Virus record (IMG/VR): IMGVR_UViG_3300034190_003249
Location: 1 to 23,161 of that record
Direction: 5' to 3' (one strand)
Length of the DNA: 23,161 bases
DNA from: a virus
Within the stretch, counting starts at the first letter, position 1. Every line of letters starts with the position of its first letter. The notes under the pieces were generated by a model that was given only the letters and a program-made list of their open reading frames with translations, ran no database searches and had not been told where the DNA came from. This document shows, piece after piece, positions 11,419 to 22,063 of this stretch. The position numbers and the translations under genes are program-made.

Positions 11419-13913
11419 GTTTAAAACCATTACTTAGTTTCTCTTCAGGAGAGCTAGATCCTATTCTTCATGACCATGTAACTTTAGAAAAGTTTAAGAA
11501 AGGTCTACATACTGCTAGAAACGTAATGGTTTCTAAGACAGGTGGTTTACTTTCTCGATTCTCAAGATCTTATTTTGTAGATGGAAAGAATGCTAATGAA
11601 CAGATCAAATTATTCTCTCCTCCAAATTCTAGTGCCCTCTTGGTATGGGGAAATCTTTACGTTAGAACTTATGACTTCACAGGAGCCTTAGTTAATGAAG
11701 TTGCTCATTTATATAACGAAGCTCAAGTTCAAACTATGCACTTCACAGCAAGTGGAAAATATGTTTACGCTTTTGTTGAAGGGCAGACAGCACTTAAGTT
11801 TTTATACGACGATGCTACTCCTGCATTCGTAGCTTCAGCAGATGTATTCGCACTACCTCTTGCTCCTACTAATATGGCTATTACAGCCAATGGTGCACCT
11901 ACTGGATATTCAGTTGATTATCTTGTTAGTAAAGTTAAAAACGGTGAAGAGTCTTTAGGTGTAGAAATTACAGGAACAACTTATAAAAAACCATTAGCCG
12001 CAGGTGAGTCTAATACTATTACTGTAGATATAGAATTAGCTTTCGCAGGTGACTTAGATGAGTACAGCGGAATAAGAGTTTACAGAAGACCTAACTCAGG
12101 TGGAGCTTACGGATTCATAGGATCAAGTAGTAACATGAGTAGTGTTGGTGCAACTCTTAGTGCAGCTTTTGAGGATCTTGGAGGTAGCGCAGATTTTACG
12201 AATGGTTTTCAAGAGACAATTACCAAGACAGGTCTAAGTGGAATAGGAGCTTTAGCTCTTGTACCTAAGACAGGTACTGTTTATCAGCAACGATTATTAA
12301 TGGCTAACATAGTAGATGATGAAGAAGCAATCTTAGCTTCACGTTCTGGTTTTCAGAATAATTTCTACCGTGACTTTCCTTATGATTCTGATTCAGCTTT
12401 AAAGTTTAAGTCAGGTACTTCAGGTAAAGCTTCAGTATTAAGAATGGTTGATAACGATGGACTAATTGTTTTTACTAACGTTGGAGTTTTCGTTTCAGTA
12501 GGTGCTCTTACGATTGACAACATTGCTTTAGAGAAAAAAGGTAGTTGGGTAATCGATGAAAACATACCTCCTCTTTCAGTTCCAGGCGGTGTCTTTTTCG
12601 TAGATGCTGCAACCAATACTGTTAGGCAATTAATCTTCTCTCAAGACATTTTAACTTATCAAACTTTAGATCAATCTATTTTCAGTGATCATCTATTTAG
12701 ATCAAGAACAATTACATCATGGGCGTATCAAACAGGTGCCGTTCCAATGATCATAGTTACTTTTTCTGATGGAACATGGGCTACGTTTACTTATCACTTT
12801 GAACATCAAATGAGAGCGTGGACAAGACACGATTCAGAATATCCAGTTGAGGCAGTTATCGAAACAGGTGTTGCTGATTCAACTTTCTTTGTCACTAATA
12901 AAAATGGCGTTAGACAAGTTGAAGTTAGTATTCCTAGATATACTCCTGCAGCAACAGTAGTAGCTAACCCTGAGTATGATAAGTTTTCAACTCATGCTTT
13001 CATGGATGCTATTAAAACTTATTCTATTCCATTACATGAAAGTTTAGCAGGTAGTGATGTATTCACGTTGACTCCTGTTATAGCTGACACATGGGATGGA
13101 GAATTAACTTTAACTTGTGGAACTTCTGCAATCTTTATTACAGGTGGACCGCCACTTGATGAGGAAGCAGGAGATATAGGTAGAGTCTTTAGAGTATTCG
13201 CATTAGATGGATCAAGTGTAGATCTTACAGTCACAGCTAGAGCTAGTGATGATGAAGTTACAGTTGTACCTAGTATTGAATATCCTTTAGCTGATGCTTC
13301 AGGTTTTAGAATGTATCAATGCTTTTATAAAGTGACAGGGCTTGATCATCTTGAAGATGAACAGGTATCAGTTATGAGTGATGGTTATGTTGTAAAGTCA
13401 CCTTACAATGATATTGAAAATTACGGAACTACTACTGTTCTGTTAGGACAAATGATCCTACCTGCACCTACTGAAGCAAAGGCAGGAGAAGTAGGTAATC
13501 ACGCAATAGTTGTAGTAGGTAGACCAATTACTGCAGATATTAAAACACTAAACATTAGTACGGTTGAGCAGAAACCTACTATGATAGAATCTATAAATTG
13601 TACTAAACTTTACATTAGAGTTCATGAGAGTAGAGGACTTTACGTTTCTAATGAGTTCCCTGAAGAAGCTGAAAATGAAGTTGATGGGAATGGAGTTCTT
13701 GGTATGCAGAACTTCGATGTGTATAAAATACCAAGAGGGAATGATATTTTAGGAAACAGGTTCTTAGCTGCTCAATCTGAAAGAGTAGAGCTACCTTTAA
13801 AAGGATCATGGGAATCTCAAGGGAAAGTTTCTATTAGACAAGTTGATCCAGTACACTTTCAAATACTTTCAATTATCCCTGATGTTGAAGTACTTAACAG
13901 GAGTAATAGATAA
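11415..13913 (+). CDS. Tail tubular protein B / tail nozzle (T7 gp12-like)
   Basis: Forms the tail nozzle below the adaptor. I choose the GTG at 11415 (832 residues) because it overlaps the previous stop (GTGA) and has AAGAGAG upstream. A GTG at 11394 lacks a ribosome binding site. The start, LLSFSSGELDPILHDHVTLE and then the TARNVMVSKTGGLLSRFSRS segment, is the classic nozzle opening. Residues about 150-255 look like a fibronectin-type insert (YLVSKVKNGEESLG, then YSGIRVYRRPNSGGAYGFIG). Later parts show the propeller repeats (FFVDAATNTVRQLIFSQD, MIIVTFSDGTWATFTY) and the conserved C-terminal VVGRPITADIKTLNI and TKLYIRVHESRGLYV segments. Confidence 0.88.
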   Translation: MSLKPLLSFSSGELDPILHDHVTLEKFKKGLHTARNVMVSKTGGLLSRFSRSYFVDGKNANEQIKLFSPPNSSALLVWGNLYVRTYDFTGALVNEVAHLYNEAQVQTMHFTASGKYVYAFVEGQTALKFLYDDATPAFVASADVFALPLAPTNMAITANGAPTGYSVDYLVSKVKNGEESLGVEITGTTYKKPLAAGESNTITVDIELAFAGDLDEYSGIRVYRRPNSGGAYGFIGSSSNMSSVGATLSAAFEDLGGSADFTNGFQETITKTGLSGIGALALVPKTGTVYQQRLLMANIVDDEEAILASRSGFQNNFYRDFPYDSDSALKFKSGTSGKASVLRMVDNDGLIVFTNVGVFVSVGALTIDNIALEKKGSWVIDENIPPLSVPGGVFFVDAATNTVRQLIFSQDILTYQTLDQSIFSDHLFRSRTITSWAYQTGAVPMIIVTFSDGTWATFTYHFEHQMRAWTRHDSEYPVEAVIETGVADSTFFVTNKNGVRQVEVSIPRYTPAATVVANPEYDKFSTHAFMDAIKTYSIPLHESLAGSDVFTLTPVIADTWDGELTLTCGTSAIFITGGPPLDEEAGDIGRVFRVFALDGSSVDLTVTARASDDEVTVVPSIEYPLADASGFRMYQCFYKVTGLDHLEDEQVSVMSDGYVVKSPYNDIENYGTTTVLLGQMILPAPTEAKAGEVGNHAIVVVGRPITADIKTLNISTVEQKPTMIESINCTKLYIRVHESRGLYVSNEFPEEAENEVDGNGVLGMQNFDVYKIPRGNDILGNRFLAAQSERVELPLKGSWESQGKVSIRQVDPVHFQILSIIPDVEVLNRSNR

Positions 13914-14488
13914 TGGCTTATGCAATGGCAGCAATGGCTGCAGTACAATTAGCAAGTAGTTACTTCGCAGCTCAGAATGCTAGAGACACAGCGGAACTTA
14001 ATAATGATGTTGCTCAATGGAATGCAGAGTTCGCTGAACTTGATGCTCACGACGCAATCATAGAAGGTGAGAGTTCAGTTGCTAGATATGAAGCTGTAGT
14101 AGATCAGACTTTAGGTGATCAACGAGTAGCCTTCGCAGTAGCTGATGTAGATGCTACTTATGGTAGTGCTTCTGAAATTAGTAAAGAAACAAAATTCATG
14201 GCAGAAATTAATAGAATGGAAATTGAAAAGCAAGCTCAAGAAAAAGCTCTAGGTTACAAACGTCAAGCTAGAGACTTCAGACTTCAGGCAGGACTTAACC
14301 TTGCTGCTGAAGAGGCTAGAGCTTCTTCAATACAAGCTTCAGGTGTTGTCGGTGCACTAGGTACTTTATCTAAAGCAGACTTCACAGGTTATGGACCTAA
14401 GAGAAGTTCAGGCGGTCAGAATCAAGGCTTAGACAATTTCAGAAATAATGAAGTGACAGGTTATCAGTCACTAACAGGGGACTTTTAA
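13913..14488 (+). CDS. Internal virion protein, T7 gp14-like
   Basis: Small ejection protein expected to enter the cell envelope first and form the outer-membrane channel of the DNA conduit. The 191 residues begin with an Ala-rich helix (AYAMAAMAAVQLASSYFAAQ). They continue with the family signature: Ala/Glu-rich helices, DQRVAFAVADVDATYGSASE (where relatives have the Q-R-A..A..G-v....GS pattern), INRMEIEKQAQEKALGYKRQ and FRLQAGLNLAAEE. The C-terminal tail is Gly/Ser/Asn-rich. It has AGGAG at 13899-13903 and also a TAATG overlap with the nozzle gene. It is the first of three internal protein genes in the usual order (small, medium, very large). Confidence 0.85.
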   Translation: MAYAMAAMAAVQLASSYFAAQNARDTAELNNDVAQWNAEFAELDAHDAIIEGESSVARYEAVVDQTLGDQRVAFAVADVDATYGSASEISKETKFMAEINRMEIEKQAQEKALGYKRQARDFRLQAGLNLAAEEARASSIQASGVVGALGTLSKADFTGYGPKRSSGGQNQGLDNFRNNEVTGYQSLTGDF

Positions 14489-14489
14489 G

Positions 14490-16292
14490 ATGGTTACTAT
14501 ACCTAGACTACAAAGAATTGCTCCATCTAAGGACTTACCTTCTAATCGTAGAATTCAAGCTAAGGCTCAAGATCAATCTGCAAATATTCTTCAACGAGGA
14601 AAACAGATCTCTGCTCTTGGTGAACGTGCGGTTGAAATTAATAGAGCATACGAAGATAGTAAGATTGATAGTCTTTCAAGTGAAGCTAATCAAAAGTATG
14701 CCGAATGGAACGTTCAGAAACTTCAAGAGCTGAAGAATCATAAAGGTGATCCTACAGATGCTTACGCTCAGTATGATGTTGAGGAAAAAGAATTCTTCGA
14801 TAATGTACTAGGTGACAAGCCTGATATAAATGAAAGAGTTAGAAAAGGATTGACAGCTAATCTAGCTAAGTCTCAAAACTCAAATAGAATTAAAGTTTTA
14901 AAGCAACGTGGATTTCAAAAAGAAGTTTACGAGCATAATCTTTTCACATCAGATTTAGATCTTAATAAGCAAGAACTTTCAGTTAGTGCAAGTTACATTG
15001 AGAAAGGTGATAAAACATCTACGATTCAATTTAATGAAGGACTCAATAACATAAGAACTTTAGTTGCCAAGAATGCTATAAGAACTGGTACGGCTGAAGA
15101 AATTGAAGATGATGCTAAAGGTGATCACCGTTACAAAGATGCTGACGGTAATGAGATTAGAGTTAAACTTTCAAATGCTGCTAAAGCTAAAACTTATACG
15201 GAAATGAATAAGGGTGTTGTTAACTCCGTTGATGTTTTAATTGCTAGTGGTAAGACAGGTGAAGCTAGAAACATGATGGACGATTATTCTCTTTACATCG
15301 ATGCTAAATCTAAAGCTAAGTTTGAGAAGAGATTAAAAGTTAATGAAAGTGAAAATGAAGCTAGAACATTTCTTCAAAACATTAGAGGTAAAACTCCTGA
15401 TGAACAAGTTAGACTTATCGAAGGTATAAAAGATAGTGAGACTAGAAGTGAAGCTATTAAGATTAAGCACCTCGACAGTACAAAATTAAAAGCACTCAAG
15501 AAGAATAGTGAGAATAAGAACTATGAGAGAGTTCATGGGGTAGTTGATCAACTTAGAGATTCAGGTCAACTTTATACTGAAAAGTCAATTACGGATCATC
15601 CTGAAATTAAAATGATTCTTCAGAAAGCTAGTTTAAATCCTACCCAGATGAGAGTCTTGCGTGAGGAGTTTAAAAGTCCTAAGATTAGTGAAGACAAAGC
15701 ATTAGATCGTGTGACTGATATTTTCCTTGGTGGTGATCTACAAAAGATGACTTCTGCTCAACTTAGTGAAGCAATGGTAGGACTTAGTAAAAGTGATAAG
15801 AGTAAATTCCGTACTAAGTTCTTAAGTAGAACATCAGATAAGAAAGGTGCTGAGAGAACTTCTCAAATTTACAATAGATCTAAATCTCTCCTGACTGATA
15901 AAATGTATGCTTCAGGAATGATTGAAAATGTAGATGGGTTCTTAGATGATGATGATTTCTTAAAACTAAAGAAAGCTAAAGTTGAACTTCTTGAGTACTT
16001 AGATAACGCTGAACTTGGAGACAAGCCTTCAATGGGTACAATTAACTCACATATTGATGACTTCATTAAAAGTAAAAAGAAGGAAAGTATATTTGATAAA
16101 GTTAGTTTCGGTAACTGGTTTAAGTCTAAAGTTCCTGCTAAAAAATCAAATAGCAAGAAAGCTAGAAGAAATCCTCTTGAAGGTGAAGATACTTTTGAAT
16201 GGCAGAGAAGATATAAAAAAGAGAGAGGACTTTCAACACCTCCTAGAGATAATGATCCTGACTTCCTAAACTACGTAAGAGAGAATAAATAA
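14490..16292 (+). CDS. Internal virion / ejection protein, T7 gp15-like by position
   Basis: A 600-residue, mostly helical, highly charged protein. N-terminal residues (PRLQRIAPSKDLPSNRRI) are followed by a long helical region. A repeat-like helix pair VLIASGKTGEARNMMDDYSL and KSKAKFEKRLKVNESENE (about residues 249-290) matches the pattern seen in medium internal virion proteins. The C-terminus is basic (KKSNSKKARRNPLEG, then ERGLSTPPRDNDPDF). No catalytic motif or membrane helix is visible. AGGGGA at 14476-14481 serves the ATG at 14490, and its stop overlaps the next start (TAATG). Position and composition support a gp15-like periplasmic tube component; sequence similarity alone would not. 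Confidence 0.75.
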   Translation: MVTIPRLQRIAPSKDLPSNRRIQAKAQDQSANILQRGKQISALGERAVEINRAYEDSKIDSLSSEANQKYAEWNVQKLQELKNHKGDPTDAYAQYDVEEKEFFDNVLGDKPDINERVRKGLTANLAKSQNSNRIKVLKQRGFQKEVYEHNLFTSDLDLNKQELSVSASYIEKGDKTSTIQFNEGLNNIRTLVAKNAIRTGTAEEIEDDAKGDHRYKDADGNEIRVKLSNAAKAKTYTEMNKGVVNSVDVLIASGKTGEARNMMDDYSLYIDAKSKAKFEKRLKVNESENEARTFLQNIRGKTPDEQVRLIEGIKDSETRSEAIKIKHLDSTKLKALKKNSENKNYERVHGVVDQLRDSGQLYTEKSITDHPEIKMILQKASLNPTQMRVLREEFKSPKISEDKALDRVTDIFLGGDLQKMTSAQLSEAMVGLSKSDKSKFRTKFLSRTSDKKGAERTSQIYNRSKSLLTDKMYASGMIENVDGFLDDDDFLKLKKAKVELLEYLDNAELGDKPSMGTINSHIDDFIKSKKKESIFDKVSFGNWFKSKVPAKKSNSKKARRNPLEGEDTFEWQRRYKKERGLSTPPRDNDPDFLNYVRENK

Positions 16293-19200
16293 TGGAAAAC
16301 TTTGCTCATGAAGATACAGATGTTAACGCAGCAGAATTAATTAGAAACGCTGAACCTTCTACTCCTGAAGAGTCAGCTAAAACTATTGAGAGAGCTGAAC
16401 GTTATGAGATGCACCCTGATGAATATAAGTCGATGGAGAAAGAATTAAATCCTGAAGCTGAAATTCAAGAACGTGTACCTGCTCAAGTTAGCACATCAGT
16501 ACAAAACCACATGAGTAAATCAGCTCAACATACTAACCTTGTAAAAGATGAGGTCGGTACTTTAGAGATGATCGGTAAGCAAGCAAAGTTTATCAAGTAC
16601 AATCTATTTGAGAAATTCAAACTAGAAGAAGAAATCTTTGAAATGGAAAACTTAAATAGACTTGATCCTAAAGCTCTAAAAGATGAAGACTTCGACTATT
16701 TAGAAAAGCTTTATTCTCAACAACAAAAAGAGATAGATAGTTTTGAACTTGAAGGATTTGAAAAAGTATCAGGTCAAGCTGCAGGACTAGTTACGGATAT
16801 GACTAGAAGTGTATTTAATAACAAAGCTCTTATCGCAGGTACTACTGCATTAGGTGCTGCTGTAGGTGGAGTCGGAGCTATACCTGCTCTTGGTACTGCT
16901 GTAACTGTAGCGATTGCCAAGGAAGCATATTTAAAAACTACTGTAGGAACGTTTGCCGATCTTAGAAGAATGAAAGATGAGAAGACAGGTGAACCTTTAA
17001 ACTTACCTAGAGAAACTATCGACAACATATCAACTGCCGTAGGTGTAGTGGCAGGTAGTTTAGAATATTTTACAGGTAAGACTTTAACTGCAGGACTTAC
17101 TAAACTTATTGACCCTAAGAGACTAGCTATTAATTCTGTTAAGAATGTTCAACTGAAAGTAGCAATGACAGCTCTAGGTAACGCTGCTAAAACTGGCGTA
17201 GTAAGTGGAGCTGAAGAGACAAGTGCAGAGATAGCTTCGATACTAGGTGAAAATTATGCAAGAGGAACTGCTGATGAGGCAGGATTCCTTAATGCTATTA
17301 CAGCTACTACAGATCAGATCATGAATGATAAAGCTACTCAGGAACGTCTTAAGATGACGGCTGTTGTAGGTACTGTAGGCGGTGGATTAATTTCAGGTGG
17401 TACAAGTATTATCGCAGCTCCTAAAGCTATCAGTAATATTAAGAAAGATATTAAAGTTGAAGAGACTAGACAACTCAAGACTAAGAAAGTTAATGAAGCG
17501 ATTAAAGTTCTAAAGTCTCAGAATGATTTCACTAATGTTTCAGCTACAACTATTCAAACTAATCTTAAGAATAAATCACCAGAACAAATGAGTGATCTTA
17601 GAAAAGATATGTTCGATGAATCAGGCTATGAAGGTAAGATATTCTTTAATGAGAATGATATAGCTACTATTGAAGCTGAGAATCCTGAACTAGCTGCAGA
17701 TCTTAGAAAGTTAGATGTGACAGGTGCTACAGAAGGTCAGACAAGTTCAGGTGTTGGCTTAGATCCTCATAGGTTCCTAGACCTTGTAGATGATAATCCT
17801 ACTCTATCTGAATACATGAGAATGAATCCTGAAGCTCCTAATCCGTTAGAGTCGAGAAACTTCTTAGAAACATTAAACGGTATTGAAGCTGAGAGACAAG
17901 CATTATTTGAGTCTCTTGGTGCTGATCAAAAAATGACTCCTGAACAAGAGTTAACTCTTAAAGGTTTAAACGATACTGTTGAAGCTGCTATCAAAGAAAA
18001 TACAATTGAAACTTATGTAGAGGATTTTGATCTACCTCCTTCGATTGAAAGCATCATGCCTAAAGATCAACTTGAAAGATATAAAGACGCTCAGTATAGA
18101 ACTAGATTTGAAGTGTCTGAGCAAATTACTGAAGAGTTCAATCAACGTGAACAACGTATTGAGAATAAAGTTCTTAGAGCTAATGATAAAATATTAAAGG
18201 AGCAACAACTTAGAGACAATAAGAGAGGTCTTGAATTAGTTGAGAAGTTTAAAGGTGAAACTAGAAAGGACTTTTCACCTTTAGCAATTGATCCAAACTC
18301 TTTACCCTTGGACCTTAAAGAAGCTTACATGAAGGACAAGAAGTTAAGAAGTCGTAGAGCTTTTAAAGAAGGCGGTATAACTCTTGAAGAGTCAGCAGCA
18401 ATGGCAGGTTACGAAAGTGGTCAGGCTATGTTGAAAGATTTAGCAAACGCTCCTACAGTTAAAGAATTAGCTGATGCTCGTAAAAAGAAAATCTCTGAAG
18501 TTAGAAAACAAGTTAAAGAAACTAGAGATAAATCTAAAGATGCTAGACTTGATGAATTATTTAATGAGACTAGTAAGCTTCACATTAGAGAAATGGAGAT
18601 TATGAAGTCTCAAGAGTGGGGAGCTACCAAGACAGGTATTAAAATAGCTACTCCGATAATAGGTGATGTGAACAAGCAAGCAGTAGACATTATCAATAAA
18701 ACTAAAGTTGGTAACGTATCTCCAAAACAATTCAATGCAGGTGAAAGAATACTTCAAAAGAAATATCTTAATCATATTTTAAAGAATGAAGTTGAACAGG
18801 CATTCATAAGTAAAACTAAAGCAGTTCTTAATTCAGAATTAACTAGAGAATCTTTAAGAGCTAGAAAGAAGATTAACGATACTAAGAGATTCATTAAAAA
18901 ATTAAATAGTAAGAAGACTAGAGCAAACTTAGAGAAGTCAGGATTAATAAAAGAAGTAGATAGCATTCTTGAATTATTTAATCTTGATCCTACAGTTAGT
19001 AAGAAAGAAACAAATAGACAAAACTATGTACAGTATATTAAGTCTCTTGCCGATAGAGGCGAAGGTGTAATAGTCCCTGAAAGTTTAAGTGATGTTAGAC
19101 AACGTGGATCAGATCTAACTGTCGAACAATACGGAAAGATAACTGATCGTCTTAGAAACTTAGAGCATCAATCTAAACTTAAGAATAAATTACTTAAACT

Positions 19201-22060
19201 AGATGAGAAGAGAAAAGCTGCAGGTAAACTTTTAACTGAAGAAGCTGTAGTTACTGAAGCTGTTTTAGAATTAGAAGAACACCCTACGTTTGACCCTAAT
19301 AGAAAAGCAGAAGACCCTACTAATAAAAACTCTCGTAAATTTATCAATAAGATGAAGGATAAATTCTCAGTAGGTAAGGCAGCATTCACTAATTTTAAGA
19401 ACGTATTGACGGAACTGGATAAAGAACATCTAGGTGGTTCCATGTATAACCTACTAGCTGAACCTTTAGTTAGAGCTGAGACTTTTAAAAGAGAAAGACT
19501 TTCTAACGTAACTAAACAGATTAAAAAGATTGCTGATATATACGGAAGTGAAAAGTTTAAAGCAGCTTTTAATGACTTCGTAGATATAAAACAATTTGAA
19601 GGTTACGAGGCACTAGGTTTCGGAACTATGGTTAGATCAGATTTATGGATGCTCTTGGCTTACACAGGAGATTCTTCAGGACGTGACCGTATAGGAAACT
19701 TTAAGCATAAAGTTACAGGTGAGCCGATGACTATTGAAACTGTGAGAGCAGTATTAGATGAGCACCTGACAGAGCAAGATGCTAACTTAGTTCAAAACTT
19801 CACTAACATATTTAAAAGCTTTGAAGAAGAAGCTAAAGCACTTCATAAAAGAACTACAGGTGTTGAACCAACAATGGTTAAAGGTGTACCTATTCAACAT
19901 AAAGGTAAAGTTCTCGATGGTGGATACGTCCCTATGAATTATCTGAATACTACTATCGATGAAAAGATAGATAGATTCTTAGATATTCATGGTGACATTG
20001 ATAACTCTATGTTCGGAGGCAAGGACGATAGAAAGTTATACAGTGCCTTGAGAGCTGCGGAACAAACTGATCAGGGACGTTTAATAGATCGTTCAGGTTC
20101 GAGCAGAGAATTAGATACTGACTTTACAAATTTACTTCAAGGCTTTGAAGAACATATTCACGACGTTGCTTATCGCGAAGCGGGAATGGACACTCTTAAA
20201 CTTGCCAAGAATCAATTCCTCAAGAAGGGAATGATAGCTACTGTAGGTGAAGCTAAGTATGAAACTGTTATTAATGGAATCATTGAAACTGTAGGTAAAG
20301 TTGATAATGACCGTACATCTTCAGTATTCAGTAAAGAGCATAGAGGAGCTTTTGAAGTTTATAAATATTTTGAACAAGGTTTTGCGATTAATGCTCTAGG
20401 TTTCAATATTAAATCAGTAGCCATGCAGCCTCTTTCTCTTGGTACTGCTACTCTTAGAATGGGACCGAAAGGAGCTACCTATCTTAGAAAAGCTCTAGGT
20501 CAAGCGATAAAAAGTGTAGGAGATTATGAAGCCTTCTTTCAAAGTGCTGTAGAAATTAATCCTGACCTAGCTACAGGTAGAGATAACATTGACGATACAC
20601 TTACTACAAGTACATACGACTTTATCGATAAGACTGATAATGCAGGTAAGTTTCGCTCAGTTAAGCAATGGAGAGATAAGTTTAGAGAAGTGTCTATGAT
20701 GGGACTTCAGAAAGTTGATATTCAATTGAAAGCTGCTGTTTCATTAGCTTCATATTCTCAATTCGTAAACGGTGATGTTAAGAACTTTGATCAAAAGAAG
20801 TTAGCAAGTATGACTCCTGTTCAAATTGATATAGCTGCCAAGAAATACGTAAAGCAGATTTCAGATCTTGCTCTTACTACAAGTGCTAACATTGATAAAT
20901 CTGCTGTAGAGAAAATCGCAATCATGAGACTCTTCACTAGATTCTATACTGATGTTCGTTCTCAATTAAATACTGGTACTTCTCAAGTTCGTAAAATTAG
21001 AAACGCAATTAAAGAAGGTGATATTAAAGGTGCAGCAAGAGATGGATCAGCATTAATGACTATCTACATGATGAACAAAATGTACACCGATAGCTTATAT
21101 GATGAAGAAACTCCGATAAGTGAATTAGGAAAAGTTAATGACTTCGACAGTCTTATAGAGTGGATGGGTGACTCTATATCTTACGGTGTGAAAGCTCCGA
21201 TAAGTGTAGGTGTAGGATCAGTACCTATCGCTAGAGATGTTCAGTTTGCTTTAGAAAGTAAATCGAGAAAGAAGAGTGTTAACAATTGGATCGATAGAGC
21301 ATTGTCAGATGTTGCAATGGCTACCTTAGCTATCAATGATATGATTCACTTTAGAAGTTTATCGAAGAAGAAAGAGAAAGCTTTAGTAAATACTATGGGA
21401 ATATTGACTCAATCTCCTGCTAAGAAAACTTATCCTGTACTTAAAGGAATCATGTCAGGAGCAATCGATATATCAGGTGCTGCAGTAGGTTTCCTTGGTG
21501 GTCAATTAGCTGAACTAGGAGAGAATATTGGTCAGTTTATTGAAGAAAACAAAGATGTAGAAAGTCAACAAGAATTTATAAAAGACTTAAAGCAGATTCA
21601 AAAGGATATTGTACCTCCTCAATCTCAGTCTAACATCGTCCCTGAAGATGCCCTTGAAAATATACCTAAAAGCGAATGGAACACTGTAGACAGCGTTACA
21701 GGGGCTGCAGGAGTGTATCAATTCACAGAGCAGAGATGGGATGAAATTGCCGAACAGGCTCCTGATCTTGATCTTACCGATAACGGGAGAGTAACCAAGG
21801 ATATAAGTCAACAAGAAAAGGCTATGAAATGGTCTTTAGAAAACAACGCTAAGGGATTGGCAGCTTATAGAGTTGACGTTAACATTAAGACACTATACGG
21901 CGCACACAGATTTGGATTAGATGACTACGCAGCAATAGAACTTTCAGGAAATAACGAGAAGTTGACAAACATCGTAGAGAATGAAGAACTATTTGAAGGC
22001 TTTACAACTGTTAAGCAGGTTAAAGACTTTGTAGCAAATAAAATAAAAACTAAGGATTAA
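16292..22060 (+). CDS. Giant internal virion protein with C-terminal lysozyme-like domain
   Basis: A 1922-residue ejection protein, gp16-like by position and size. Gly/Ala-rich hydrophobic segments lie at about residues 174-215, 244-272 and 354-382 (TALGAAVGGVGAIPALGTA, TAVVGTVGGGLISGGTSII), typical of proteins that enter or cross the inner membrane. The middle (about 550-1050) is charged coiled coil. Residues about 1350-1600 contain FAINALGFNIKSVAMQPLSL, a segment seen in large phage virion polyproteins. Another Gly/Ala-rich segment is at about 1716-1755. The C-terminal 135 residues carry TGAAGVYQFTEQRWDEI (1803-1819), matching the G-A-x-G-x-YQF-x-TW core of lysozyme-like transglycosylases. 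The catalytic glutamate is probably E1795 or E1789. In T7 gp16 that domain is N-terminal. Start is in a TAATG overlap. Confidence 0.85.
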   Translation: MENFAHEDTDVNAAELIRNAEPSTPEESAKTIERAERYEMHPDEYKSMEKELNPEAEIQERVPAQVSTSVQNHMSKSAQHTNLVKDEVGTLEMIGKQAKFIKYNLFEKFKLEEEIFEMENLNRLDPKALKDEDFDYLEKLYSQQQKEIDSFELEGFEKVSGQAAGLVTDMTRSVFNNKALIAGTTALGAAVGGVGAIPALGTAVTVAIAKEAYLKTTVGTFADLRRMKDEKTGEPLNLPRETIDNISTAVGVVAGSLEYFTGKTLTAGLTKLIDPKRLAINSVKNVQLKVAMTALGNAAKTGVVSGAEETSAEIASILGENYARGTADEAGFLNAITATTDQIMNDKATQERLKMTAVVGTVGGGLISGGTSIIAAPKAISNIKKDIKVEETRQLKTKKVNEAIKVLKSQNDFTNVSATTIQTNLKNKSPEQMSDLRKDMFDESGYEGKIFFNENDIATIEAENPELAADLRKLDVTGATEGQTSSGVGLDPHRFLDLVDDNPTLSEYMRMNPEAPNPLESRNFLETLNGIEAERQALFESLGADQKMTPEQELTLKGLNDTVEAAIKENTIETYVEDFDLPPSIESIMPKDQLERYKDAQYRTRFEVSEQITEEFNQREQRIENKVLRANDKILKEQQLRDNKRGLELVEKFKGETRKDFSPLAIDPNSLPLDLKEAYMKDKKLRSRRAFKEGGITLEESAAMAGYESGQAMLKDLANAPTVKELADARKKKISEVRKQVKETRDKSKDARLDELFNETSKLHIREMEIMKSQEWGATKTGIKIATPIIGDVNKQAVDIINKTKVGNVSPKQFNAGERILQKKYLNHILKNEVEQAFISKTKAVLNSELTRESLRARKKINDTKRFIKKLNSKKTRANLEKSGLIKEVDSILELFNLDPTVSKKETNRQNYVQYIKSLADRGEGVIVPESLSDVRQRGSDLTVEQYGKITDRLRNLEHQSKLKNKLLKLDEKRKAAGKLLTEEAVVTEAVLELEEHPTFDPNRKAEDPTNKNSRKFINKMKDKFSVGKAAFTNFKNVLTELDKEHLGGSMYNLLAEPLVRAETFKRERLSNVTKQIKKIADIYGSEKFKAAFNDFVDIKQFEGYEALGFGTMVRSDLWMLLAYTGDSSGRDRIGNFKHKVTGEPMTIETVRAVLDEHLTEQDANLVQNFTNIFKSFEEEAKALHKRTTGVEPTMVKGVPIQHKGKVLDGGYVPMNYLNTTIDEKIDRFLDIHGDIDNSMFGGKDDRKLYSALRAAEQTDQGRLIDRSGSSRELDTDFTNLLQGFEEHIHDVAYREAGMDTLKLAKNQFLKKGMIATVGEAKYETVINGIIETVGKVDNDRTSSVFSKEHRGAFEVYKYFEQGFAINALGFNIKSVAMQPLSLGTATLRMGPKGATYLRKALGQAIKSVGDYEAFFQSAVEINPDLATGRDNIDDTLTTSTYDFIDKTDNAGKFRSVKQWRDKFREVSMMGLQKVDIQLKAAVSLASYSQFVNGDVKNFDQKKLASMTPVQIDIAAKKYVKQISDLALTTSANIDKSAVEKIAIMRLFTRFYTDVRSQLNTGTSQVRKIRNAIKEGDIKGAARDGSALMTIYMMNKMYTDSLYDEETPISELGKVNDFDSLIEWMGDSISYGVKAPISVGVGSVPIARDVQFALESKSRKKSVNNWIDRALSDVAMATLAINDMIHFRSLSKKKEKALVNTMGILTQSPAKKTYPVLKGIMSGAIDISGAAVGFLGGQLAELGENIGQFIEENKDVESQQEFIKDLKQIQKDIVPPQSQSNIVPEDALENIPKSEWNTVDSVTGAAGVYQFTEQRWDEIAEQAPDLDLTDNGRVTKDISQQEKAMKWSLENNAKGLAAYRVDVNIKTLYGAHRFGLDDYAAIELSGNNEKLTNIVENEELFEGFTTVKQVKDFVANKIKTKD

Positions 22061-22063
22061 GAT

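Noticed and set aside
16015-16269. Alternative plus-strand frame inside the gp15-like gene
   Set aside because: Overlapped entirely by a strong gene, with no ribosome binding site and an unstructured translation.
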